Part shown: positions 11,940 through 22,041 of the stretch, piece after piece
Layout of the letters: each line of letters opens with the position of its first letter
How positions within the stretch are numbered: position 1 is the stretch's first letter
DNA from: Theobroma cacao
Lineage: Eukaryota > Streptophyta > Magnoliopsida > Malvales > Malvaceae
NCBI RefSeq assembly: GCF_000208745.1
Contig: NC_030854.1
Location: forward strand, 1,774,936-1,838,935
Length of the DNA stretch: 64,000 nt
Direction of reading: 5' to 3'
Notes under the pieces: generated by a model
The model's database searches: none
Seen by the model: only the letters and a program-made list of their open reading frames with translations
Told to the model about the DNA's origin: nothing
Position numbers and translations under genes: made by a program

Positions 11940-14215
11940 TTTTTTTCTTTTTTTCTTTTAAGTATTAATTAATTTTTACCTATACATGAGTCCTCTACAT
12001 TTGACACTTGTCCCTAGCATTTTATCACAGGTAAAGGGCATTTTGGGCTTTTCTTTTCATTTTCTACTTTCCGAATCTCCTTTTCCTTACAGATCTCACC
12101 AAGCTTTGTATCGTTTTCACTACCCCAAGTTAGGTCTCACTGAAGATGCTATTTTTAAGAAAACCAATTTCGAAGACATACCTATCAGCAAGGTGATCAT
12201 CCTCAACATGGATTATCAGCAAAGAATTGACAAAGCTACGACAAGATTCGGGTAAAGAAATGGCGGGTTAAGACTCGATTTCAACTATATCGATATAAAG
12301 GCTTTTCAGTCGATGGTGTTTTCAGTGTGGCTAATGGGAGAGATGAAGGAGAAAAAGTCGGGCAGCAAAAAATTTTAGAGCTCTAGCAAGATGCAGGTCA
12401 AAGAAGAACGGGTTTAGAGAGGAAATTATCATTCTTATCCTTGCAATTTCTCTACTACTTAGCACAAAAATTTGAGCCAAGAAAAATTGAAAAATCTAAC
12501 TTTATGAAGATATTTTCTTTTACTTGATAAAACAAAAGCAATTGGTGGTATTTGAAGAGAAACCCAAGGCCACGAATAAAGATGACAAAGAGACCAAGAG
12601 AAGTGTAGTAGCTTGCAAATTAAACAAAGTCATGATCAAAGGTGGTTTAAGCCATTTTGTGCATGCGAGTTGTGTTTTTTGCACTGTTTTGCATCTTTGT
12701 TGTCTAATGTTGGTCTAAATTATGCAGAAAAATATTTTGTTCATTGTTGGAGGTGTAGTAGTTTTGTTCATGAGTCCAAAACTTATGAGATAAAATATTT
12801 AAATTGGTGCATAAATGTTTACAAGTCTAGACCTTATGAAACTACTTACATTGGTATGAAATTATAACAATTTTTAAAAGGCAAAATGTTTATGTTACTT
12901 TACTTTTGTTCAAGTATTTTGGATGAAAGTAGGGGCATTGGACAAAACTAGTAGCAATTGTGCACACTATGAATATAGATAATATATTTGTTCACTTATA
13001 TTTTAATTGTTTTATGAAATTTCAATATTGAACTCATTAATATACATGATTTCATCCATTTCACTTAATAATATAAGTATAAAACTTTTGGCCAAAACTT
13101 CAAGTACATGGTATAATGGTAAAATGCATGCATTATCGATTCCAAAAATTAAGTTTTTTAGGGTATTTTCCTTGTTCTTGTTTTGAGGCTTATGTGCCAT
13201 GTTCAGGGACCTTTTGGTGATGTTTCTTAACTAGGGTGATTTCTTTTCCCCTTAGAATGAATCAATGATATCTTACCTTTCAAAATAAAAAATCAAATGC
13301 ACCTTTTTTTTTATGAATGATTTAGTGTAATCTTTGTTTATACATGAATATGCAAATGTTTGCTTTCTTCTTTCTATTTTTGGAGTGTACATTTGAACTT
13401 GTGATCGATCAAGAAGATGAAAAATATATATTTGTTTCCTTGATTGTGCTGCAGCACTAATGATCGTAGTTGGTCAAATTGATCCAAAGCCTTTTGAACC
13501 TCTATATCTTGGTTGCTATAATTTACTGATTAAATTGTCTCAACATTGATTAGGGCATCATCATATTCTGCTTGCTTTTTCTGTTATGTTTTCCTTTTTC
13601 TTTTCTATTTGTTGGAGTTTGCATTTGAACTTATGCTCTGCAATAAACTAAAAAATATGTATATATTTGCATAATCTGGTGGTATTTTAGTGACTATGAA
13701 TGAGTGGTTTACTTGTACATTTTTCATACGCTTTTTGAATTAATCGATTTATTTTCTTTTGTTTATTGCCGCCTTTATACAAATCTTAGTCAAATGATAA
13801 AGATTTTAAGGAAGTAACATTTTTGTGCGAAAGGTAGACTTTGCATACCTTTCTTTCGATTTTGTTTGGCCATGAATCACCAAAGTATAGAATTATTTTT
13901 ATGCATATTTTTATGACAATTGTTTATGAATATTTGTTGCAGTACTGGACATGGACAAGACAAATGTGGTTGAAGATCAAAAATCATTGCTGTGAGATCA
14001 CTTGTCTGACACAATGTATATTGAAATAGCTTGTATGAATATTTGTTGTTCATTGTTGAGCATAGAATAACTTTTTGTACATCTTGTGATGATTTATACA
14101 AAAGATCTTAATGAAATTATGATATTATCACAGAAAAATCTTCACTCAATTTAAATCTTGTAGCGTAGCATAAGTATCTTTTAGTTTATATATAATAATG
14201 TAATGGTCAGAATAG
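11940..14215. other. Unit-A-specific segment of about 2.3 kb, unidentified
   Basis: Flanking homology to unit B (ending near 11935, resuming by 14320) shows that this segment is an insertion in A or a deletion in B. I see no terminal repeats or recognisable transposase. An 89-codon frame at 11986-12255 has ordinary composition but no family I recognise and could be a captured gene fragment. Two imperfect repeats of about 60 bp occur near 13375 and 13610 (both with GTACATTTGAACTT or GCATTTGAACTTA-like cores). Otherwise it is AT-rich without clear genes. Confidence 0.4.
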
Positions 14216-14933
14216 ATAATGTTGTTTTAAGTCTTTAATTTTGGAATTTAGGCATATTCTATTTTTTGATCTTTTTTTTTTTTTGTAGACTTCTAATATT
14301 AGTCTTTATATTTGTTTTAAAGGCATTGTGATTTATCAAAGAATTATCAAAATGAGTTTTTTTAAAATCCAATTATCAAAGAGGGAGTAAGATCATTACA
14401 TTGTAGTGTAGAGAATACTATAATGTAAAATTCTTCCTTTTGTTAACTCGTTTGTTAGAGAATTCGTCTCTCTTAGAACATGTCTTTTATGTTTATTTTA
14501 CTTATAATTAAGACCATATTAAACCATAAGCCTACTGATCATGAACTTCACTCACAAGCATAGTTTTGTCTTAGTTCCAAATCAACAAGGATAATAAACT
14601 TGGTCCAAAATTGTGATAATTAATTTAAAAATAATTTAATTTCACATTCATGCTTGTAGATCCAAATTTATTCAGTTATACTCTACAATGGAAATTTAAT
14701 AAAATTCATGAAGCACAACCTACTGCATTCATCTTTCTTTTATTTTTTATTTCTTCCATTTTTACACAGTTATTGATGTGTAATCTTGAAATTTTTGTAT
14801 TCTCTATTATATTGTTAGTGAAATGGCAGGAACTATCTTTTGGTATTTGAGAAATTGAAGTTTTTAACTTATATGATTTGTTTCAAGAACCTTTGTGGAA
14901 GATCTTATAATGGGAGTTTATTGCTCTCTATAT

Positions 14934-14970
14934 TTTGTGTGTGTGTGTGTGTGTGTGTGTTTGCGTGTGT
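14934..14970 (+). repeat. TG microsatellite
   Basis: A (TG)n run with minor interruptions. Other dinucleotide arrays in unit B lie in the short introns of the MBD gene: TA at about 15806-15828 and AC at about 16324-16350. Confidence 0.85.
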
Positions 14971-15324
14971 GTGTGTGGGCGTGCATGTATGTATGTATAT
15001 TAACTTGTGATTTGCATCCAAATCTTTTAATGTCCAATGTTCTAGTGATTCTTTTTCTCTGTTTTGCAAGATTTTACCATTGTAAATTCTCCATAGGTAA
15101 AAGAATTTAGCCAACAATGAAAGTTAGAAAAAAGGGATAAAACGAGTCTATATGAGAGCAAGATTTTCATGTTTGTGTTTCATAGGAAACTTTTGACAAA
15201 AAAAGTTTAGAAAAGTAATAAAAGAGTTGCCCATTGAAACTATAGGGCAGTTCTAACTGCATCTCAGTCTTGTAAGGCTGAAAAGGGGAACATTACCCTT
15301 GTAAAAAGGTTAAGTTTTGGTGCT

Positions 15325-18300
15325 TTAATTCTTTTTGGTTAAGGAGACAAAAGTCTCAGCCCATAAATCCTTGACAGCTTCTGGAGCCATTGTTTCACCA
15401 ATAGAGGGGATCCATTGATCATTCTCAACATTAGTATTGAGAGTCCATGTTACTTTCTTTGGAGGGTTTGCATAGTCGAACTCAAAACCTGAAGCTGAAG
15501 CTGAAGCTGGTTGCTTCTTTTTTCTTCCACGTTTGTTTTTCGATATTTTCCCTTTGGAGCTCTTTAAAGCCTATATATATATAAACACATGATGTAACAC
15601 TCATTCAGAAAGCTGCAAAAAAGAAGCCAAAGCTAAGTTATTACATCGATAGCATGCTTACCTCAGAATGTTCTCCATGTTGACATTGATCACTCTTAGC
15701 ATCAATACTAAAAGCCAATGTTATTTTTTTCGAAAAGTTTGCTTGGTTAAACTCAGAACCTAAAGCTACTTGCTTCCTCTTTCTCCCACGTCTCTTTGAA
15801 GCCTACATATATATATATATATATATATAAATACATGATGTAACACTCATTTAGAAAACTGCAATAGAGAAACCACAACTAAGTTATTACATCGATAGCA
15901 TGCTCACCTTAGACTGCTCTCCATGTTGATATTGAATATCATTCTTAGCATCAGTATTAAGAGCCAATGTTATTTTCTCCAAAGGGTTTGCTTGGTCAAA
16001 CTCAGAACCTGAAGCAACTTGCTTCTTCTTTCTCCCACGTCTCTTTGAAGCCTACATATATGTATATATATATAAAAACACATGATGTAGCACTCATTTA
16101 GAAAGTTGCAACAGAAAAGCCAAAGCCAAGTTATTACATCGATAGCATGCTCACCTTAGGTTGCTCTCCATGTTGACATTGATCATTCTTAGCATTAGTA
16201 TTAAGAGCCAATGTTATTTTCTCCGAAGGGTTTGCTTGGTCAAACTCAGAACTTGAAGCTACTTGCTTTTTCTTTCTCCCACATTTGTTTTTCACTATTT
16301 GCCCTTTGGAGCTTTTCGAAGCCTACACACACACACACACACACACACACATAATGCAACACTTGTTTAGAAAACTGCAGTAGAGATGCCAAAGTTAGGT
16401 TATTACATCGATAGCATGCTTACCTCAAACTGCTCTCCATGTTGACATCGATCATTCTCAACATCAGTGTTAAGAACTAATGTTATTTTCTCAAGAGGAT
16501 TTGCATGGTCAAACTCATAACCCGAAGCTGCTTGCTTCTTTTTTCTCCCACGTTTGTTTTTTAATATTTTCCCTTTGGAGCTCTTTGAAACCTACACACA
16601 TATATATATAAACACATAATGCAACACTCGTTCAGAAAGCTGCAATAAAAAAGCCAAAGCTAAGTTATTATATCAATAGCATGCTCACCTCAAATTGCTC
16701 TCCCTGTTGATTTATTACCTCAGATGTGTGCTTATCTTGTTGCCTTGTGACTTGCTTATCATTTTCTTGACTAGCACGAGCTAATAACTCATATTGTTCT
16801 TTTGTGGTTTGCTCATCATTTTCTTGTCCAACTTGAGCTAGTTGCTCATGTTGTTGCATTGTGGCTTGTTCATTATTTTCTTGTACAGCTTGAGCTTGTT
16901 GCTCATGTTGTTGCCCTGTGACTTGCAAGTGCCTAAGAACAGCTTTCAATGATCGAAATTGCTTTCTTGTCCCTGGCTCATAGTAAAACTGCAAATGGAG
17001 AAATAAGTCTTATCAAGCTATTACTACAAGTCCCCATAACTAATAGGCTATATATATAACGAACATTTAGACCAAACATAAAAACAAAGTATAGAAAACA
17101 AAGCCTTTATAATTTACCAATCTCATGATCAAATTTTTTTTGGGTGTTAATAATCTCGTGATCATTTAATGGACAGTAAATAAGAGAAATGAAAAAAGAG
17201 TTACATACCTAGGTATACATGCATATGTGCATGTGTATGCATGCGTATATTAATTTATTCATGATAATGTATGTAGATACATACATTCATGACTTTCACG
17301 AAAGATTTGGAATCTTTTTGTAGAATTGAAATGATTTGCGAATTAATTAACATACTTCCCTATGATTATTTTCTTTTCAGGTGTTGATGATTTCATAATC
17401 ATTAATTGATGTAAACAGGAAAAATGAAAAAATGAGTTACATACCTAGGCATGCATGCACATGTGTGCATGCATGCTCGTACACATATATTAATATATTC
17501 ATGACAACATACATGTATATATGTTTGTGAGATATTATGACAAAATTACTACAAATATATGTGCATGACTTTCGCATAAGATTTGAAATCTTTTTGCATA
17601 ATTTAAATGATTTGCGTATTAATTAACATCATAATTCCTTTTATGATAATTTTATTTTTAAGTACTAATGATGTCATGATCATTTAATGGATGATAAATA
17701 AGAGAAATGAAAAATAAGTTACATACTAGGTATACGTGCATATGTGCGCGTGAATGCACGCGTATATTAATATATTCAGGACAACGTGAGTGTGTATGTG
17801 TGTATGTGATATTATGACAAAATAACGACAAACAGATATTTATGACTTTCATGAAAGATTTATAATTTTTTCATAAAATTGAAATGATTTACGTATTAAT
17901 TAACAACGTGTGTATATATATAATAAATTAAAGATTTGTATTAATTAATTAATGTGAATAGGTACTGAGATCATTCATAAAGAATAAACGTGTAATGCTA
18001 TTTGTTGAATCTTTTTAGCTTTTTCCCATGATATATTTTTCTTACAAAATAAAGCTAAGAAGCATAAATTAGGATTAGTACTAGGAAATGAGATAATGGG
18101 ATCAACTTTTTTATTAACTTACATTAAGCATCACCATAAACAATGAGTTTTTAGTAACAAAATGCTCAAAGAATAATTTGCAACTCTAAGTTCTTCAAGC
18201 ATCAGGAATATTATTTTGTTGGGTATATACCACTAGCATTCTATGTAAATATACTTTTTCATTACCCTTTTGTTTTTGGGTTAATTTTCAGCATAATATT

Positions 18301-20231
18301 ATAATTTTTTTAAATATAAGCCATCAATAAATCATTTGTCGAATTATATATTTCACTTTCTTAGATTTGTAGTAAAACTGCAAATTGGGGATAAGCCTTA
18401 TCAAGCTACTACTTTAAGTCTTCATGACTAATAGGACTGTGTATCTTGAATATTTAGATCAAAAAGATAGAAACAAAGTATAGGAAGCAAAACCTTTATA
18501 ATTTACCAAACTAATGATCATTTTTTTTGTGGTAATGATCTCGTGATCAATTAATGGATGATAAATATTATAAATGAATCAATAGTTACGTATTTATGTA
18601 CATGTATGCATGAACACGTGCTGTACATGTGTACTAATATATTTATTATAAAATGTGTAACAACAAACATTATGCATATATGTATTATGATAAATGTACA
18701 CGTGTGCTCGCTGTACATGCAATTAATATATTTATTACAAAATACGTAACGATAAATAGTACAAATGTTTGTCTTATGATAAAATAACGACAAACATAAA
18801 TGCATGGTTTTGATGAAAATTTATAGTTTTTCATCAAACTGAAATTATTTACGTAGTAATTAAAAACACACTTCTCAAGATCAGATAATAGCTCTTATTA
18901 CATGCAGAAATTTGAGGATTGAAGCTTATGTGAGATAATTCACAAAGGGTACACATGCAATTCTATTCGTTAAGAGTCCTTTCATCTCTTTCCCATGATA
19001 TAAACAAAGCCAAGAAAGCATAAATTAGATGTAGTACTATCAAATAAAGTGTATGAGACCAACATTCTCTTAACCTATATTTAGTATTACCATGACAATA
19101 ATTAATAATAACTAGAAACTCTAACTTCTTCAAGCATAAAAAATTATATTGTTTTGTTGGGTATATACCATTAGTATTCCAACATGATATTATAATTTCT
19201 TTAAATGTAAACCATCAATAAACAAATTGTAGTATCATGTATTTCACTTTCTTAGATTTGATAAATCTTAAATCTAGCCCTTCTAGTTCAAATCCTTCAT
19301 TAGTAATTAATAGGAAACTAAACCAAGTCCATCAATGATAGTAAATGATAAGAAGTAAAGAAATTATTTTTAATGAGATCAAAAGAAAACTATTGGATAA
19401 GTTGCAACAAGTTGTAATCAAATCAACTAAAGGTTAGATTTATCTCATTGGTTTTTCATTATATCCCCACCAATCTAAGCTAAATTGATGATTTATTTGT
19501 TTGGGAGGGGTCCCAAGAGCTAATAATCACGGCTAATCGTCTCAAAATGATACAAAAAAAAAGTCAAGAGATGAAACAACCTGATCTATTTTTCCAATGT
19601 ACTTTGGGGTAGTCCGAGGTCTTTGCTCTACATACCATCCTTCTGGCAATCCGCAACGCTGCCCTTCTATATAAGCAGGCTTAATCACTACTTGATCTGC
19701 AGGTGGCTTCCATGCTAAAGGTTCTGCTTCAATAACAATCCCATGAGTGGCTGTTTCATTGATCTTAGGCTGTTGAGCACCATCACTTTTCGGGTTTTCT
19801 ATAGCTTTTCCCTTATCAGATTCTTTTTGAGGTGTTGAATTATCAGTATCCGTCACTTTGGGCTGTCGAGCACCATCACTTTCCAAGTTTTCTTCAGTTT
19901 TTTCCTTATCAGATCCTTTTCCTAGTGTTGAATCACCGGTATCCACCATTTTGGTGATCTGCTGAGCACCATCACTTTCTAGGTTTTCTTCAGCCTTGTC
20001 CTTATCAGATTCTTTTATCGATGTTGAATCCCCAGAATCCACCATTTTGGTCTTTCGAGCATCACCACTTTCTTGGTTTTTTTCAGCTTTTCCCTTATCA
20101 AATTTTTTTCCTAATGTTGAAACACCAGTATCCACTGTTTTGGTCTGTTGAGCACCATCCTTTTCTAGGTTTCCTTCATCTTTTTCCTTATCAGATTCTT
20201 TTCGTAGTGTTGGACCATCGATATCTACCAT
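15325..20231 (-). CDS. Repeat-built methyl-CpG-binding-domain (MBD) protein
   Basis: A putative nuclear DNA-binding protein of 605 aa. Exons (minus strand): 20231-19581, 16988-16689, 16591-16424, 16322-16155, 16051-15908, 15802-15662, 15570-15325; every junction is phase 0. Exon 1 encodes five copies of a 31-aa acidic/Ser repeat (MVDTGDSTLGKGSDK type), then the first half of the MBD (LPEGWYVEQRPRTT...IDQ). Exon 2 completes it (FYYEPGTRKQFRSLKAVLRHL) and adds three Gln/Glu-rich repeats of about 20 aa. Exons 3-7 each open with a basic KRGRKKKQ-like module (AT-hook or NLS-like), then E-F-D-x-A-N-P and K-I-T-L. The last exon ends with a Trp-containing tail (MAPEAVKDLWAETFVSL). An in-frame TGA lies just upstream of the ATG. 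It resembles plant MBD13/MBD5-7-like proteins; I cannot fix the class. Expression and methyl-CpG binding are unproven. Confidence 0.82.
15640..16660 (-). repeat. Tandemly amplified exon-intron units of the MBD gene
   Basis: Each unit contains an exon beginning GCTTC/GTTTC, a donor with GTAAGC/GTGAGC ATGCTATCGATG, and a short intron carrying a dinucleotide repeat just before the acceptor. Unit spacing is about 245-270 bp. Exons 3 and 4 are 168 bp; exons 5 and 6 lack about nine codons of the SSKGKIxKNK segment (144 and 141 bp). All are multiples of three, so gain or loss of a unit keeps the frame. Confidence 0.85.
16989..19580 (-). repeat. MBD gene intron 1 with nested tandem repeats
   Basis: The intron is GTTGTT...GCAG and 2.6 kb. 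A unit of about 245 bp (ATGATCATTTAATGG, ACATACCTAGGTATAC, TATTAATATATTCATGAC, AATTAATTAAC) recurs at about 17130-17360, 17375-17630 and 17650-17910, with a diverged copy at about 18520-18860. At a larger scale, 16985-18364 is duplicated by 18365-19580: the exon 2 boundary motif GTAAAACTGCAAAT recurs at 18370. Similar units occur in the pseudogene intron (about 8860-9130 and 9790-10060), so the expansion predates the block duplication. Confidence 0.7.
19700..20231 (-). repeat. 93-bp coding minisatellite in MBD exon 1
   Basis: Five in-frame copies of a 93-bp (31-aa) unit with consensus M-V-D-T-G-D-S-T-x-x-K-E-S-D-K-x-K-A-E-E-N-x-E-S-D-G-A-Q-Q-x-K. The pseudogene carries about six or seven copies, so copy number has changed since duplication. 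Confidence 0.8.
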
Positions 20232-21236
20232 TTTCAACTTTCTAAACGCTCAAATAAGGCTAGGTTTTCAGAAACACCTGCTGGGGCTTTCCAAAGTTCT
20301 TCAAAATGGAAGAAGGAATGAAACAAAATCAGATTAAAAGTATTCCTTAATTTTTTTTGTTTATGGTAACTATTAGAAAAAAAAAGTGAAAATGATTCTT
20401 TTGAGTTGTCATAGACATGCAACGAAACGCAGAGTGGCACATATGGTAACGTAAGAAACAGAATTTCAAGATTTGGACAAAAATATTTAATGCAGATGCT
20501 TAATTAGGATTATTTCTAGTATATTTTTTAGGTAACCTAAATATAAGATAAAAAAGCTAATTGTTGTTACCATTTATAAAGCTTTATTTCCTGTTAGTAT
20601 TTTATTCCTTTTTGACTGCCATTTTTGCTAACTCTATAATTTTATTTAAAGGCATTGTGATTTATTAGAAAATTATTGAAAAGGTGTCTTTAAACCTCAT
20701 CATCAAATAAAGAGTGAAAAGTCGAAACAACACAGTTAATAACATCCTCTTTCGCTAAGCATTAGAGTATTATCTCGTAAACTTCTTGTTTTCGTTATTA
20801 ATTAACTTAACTTTTATCAACTATTATATTTTTGATGAAATATTGGTGAAATATTTCATTGACAGATTATTAAGTATTATTGACAGAAAAAATGCCCTTC
20901 ATTTTAAGTAGTGTCTTTAAGCTATAATTTGTCTATAATTAATTAGACTTAGATTAATCAGAAAGCCTAGTCATGACCTTCACCTACATGGCCACATCCA
21001 TAGTTTATCAATTTGTTTGGTTTTGCCTTAGTTTCAAATCAACAAGGAGTATTAACCTGGTCCAAAATTGCAATAATTAATTTAGAAACAATTGAATTTT
21101 ACATTCATGCATGTAGATCCAATTTTATTTAGTTGTACTTTATAGTAATTTATTTTTAATTTCAGTGGAATTTTGATAAAATTCAAAAAGCACCACCTAC
21201 GTCATTCCTTTTTTCTTTTTTTTTTTCATTTTTTGA

Positions 21237-22041
21237 GCAAAAAATAATAATATTTTTTTAAGAAAAATAAACATTAATCGCTTGGAATCAAATAAATCAA
21301 TCCAAATTCATTGAATTCGTTTTAATTCAATTTGATTTGTTCAGGTTATAATCAATAAATTAATTTAGTTACTTCGGATCTAAATGGGTCCAATCTTCTA
21401 AACCACCAATGCAAGCCCATTCAAAATTGGATTAACTTAATTGATTGGGTCCTGATTGTGAGTAAAATGGGCTCGATTTCATAGGATCCAAGCCCAAAAT
21501 AGTTATACCTTTTTTTTAGTTTTTATTTTATTTTCCCTTATATTCCTTCAATTATATTACTGACGTCATGGAGTGAGAAGGAATATTATCAAGCTTTTGA
21601 TGAGTAAGAAGAGAGATTATTAACCAAACAGAGAACAGCAGGAACACGCTATCCCTTCCTCCCCAAAGCTTATTCCAGACAATGTTGAACCACCGCCATA
21701 TCAAAGAAAGTTAGGAAACGAAGTTAAGCGAAGAGATAGAGGGAGATATTTATTTAAATAGCGAAATTAAGAAAAAAAATAATGAGAAAGACCGAAGGTC
21801 CTGTTTGGTTGTCTGAACCGCCGACAATGAACGACGACTAAAATGATTGGGAGTTGGGAAATGATTTAGGACTTTTAAAATTGGGGTGTTCTCTATTTTT
21901 TGGGGGGTTAATTTCAGTGGAAATTTGATAAATTTCGTGGAAGAAGTAAACCTGGGGAGTGAAGAAGGCTCCAGATTAGGGCCGTGTTTGTCTTGCGCCG
22001 ATTGGCTGCTTCGTTACTGCCATTTAGTTTTCCGTTATAAA
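21237..22041 (+). promoter_or_regulatory. PRT6: Intergenic region and PRT6 promoter/5' UTR
   Basis: An AT-rich part (to about 21550) is followed by mixed-composition sequence upstream of PRT6. The frame of PRT6 exon 1 stays open upstream to about 21886 but contains no earlier ATG, which supports 22042 as the start. No clear TATA box is assigned. Confidence 0.45.

Larger units (their letters stand above)
7817..14773. repeat. Tandem segmental duplication, unit A (carries MBD pseudogene)
   Basis: Unit A starts at TGATGTGTAATCTTGAAAT (7817); the same sequence restarts unit B at 14774. Homology to unit B is visible at both ends and through the gene: 7817-8330 matches 14774-15300, the MBD exon 2 regions match (8420-8718 and 16689-16988), the exon 1 regions match (about 10870-11655 and 19581-20231), and 14320-14770 matches 20650-21236. 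Unit A alone has about 2.3 kb at roughly 11940-14215, a LINE-like insertion at 9395-9552, and a deletion of five exons near 8330. Confidence 0.85.
14774..21236. repeat. Tandem segmental duplication, unit B (carries intact MBD gene)
   Basis: Second copy of the block, homologous end to end with unit A apart from indels. It retains the full gene with five extra 3' exons, so the common ancestor probably had the complete gene and unit A lost the exons. The right edge is placed near 21236, where the T-rich run matching 14730-14765 ends. Confidence 0.8.

Noticed and set aside
15640..16660. CRISPR-like regularly spaced repeats
   Set aside because: The roughly 250-bp periodicity is exon-intron duplication in a plant gene; repeat and spacer lengths and context do not fit CRISPR.
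20021..20245. Plus-strand repeat frame over MBD exon 1
   Set aside because: Antisense shadow of the same coding minisatellite.
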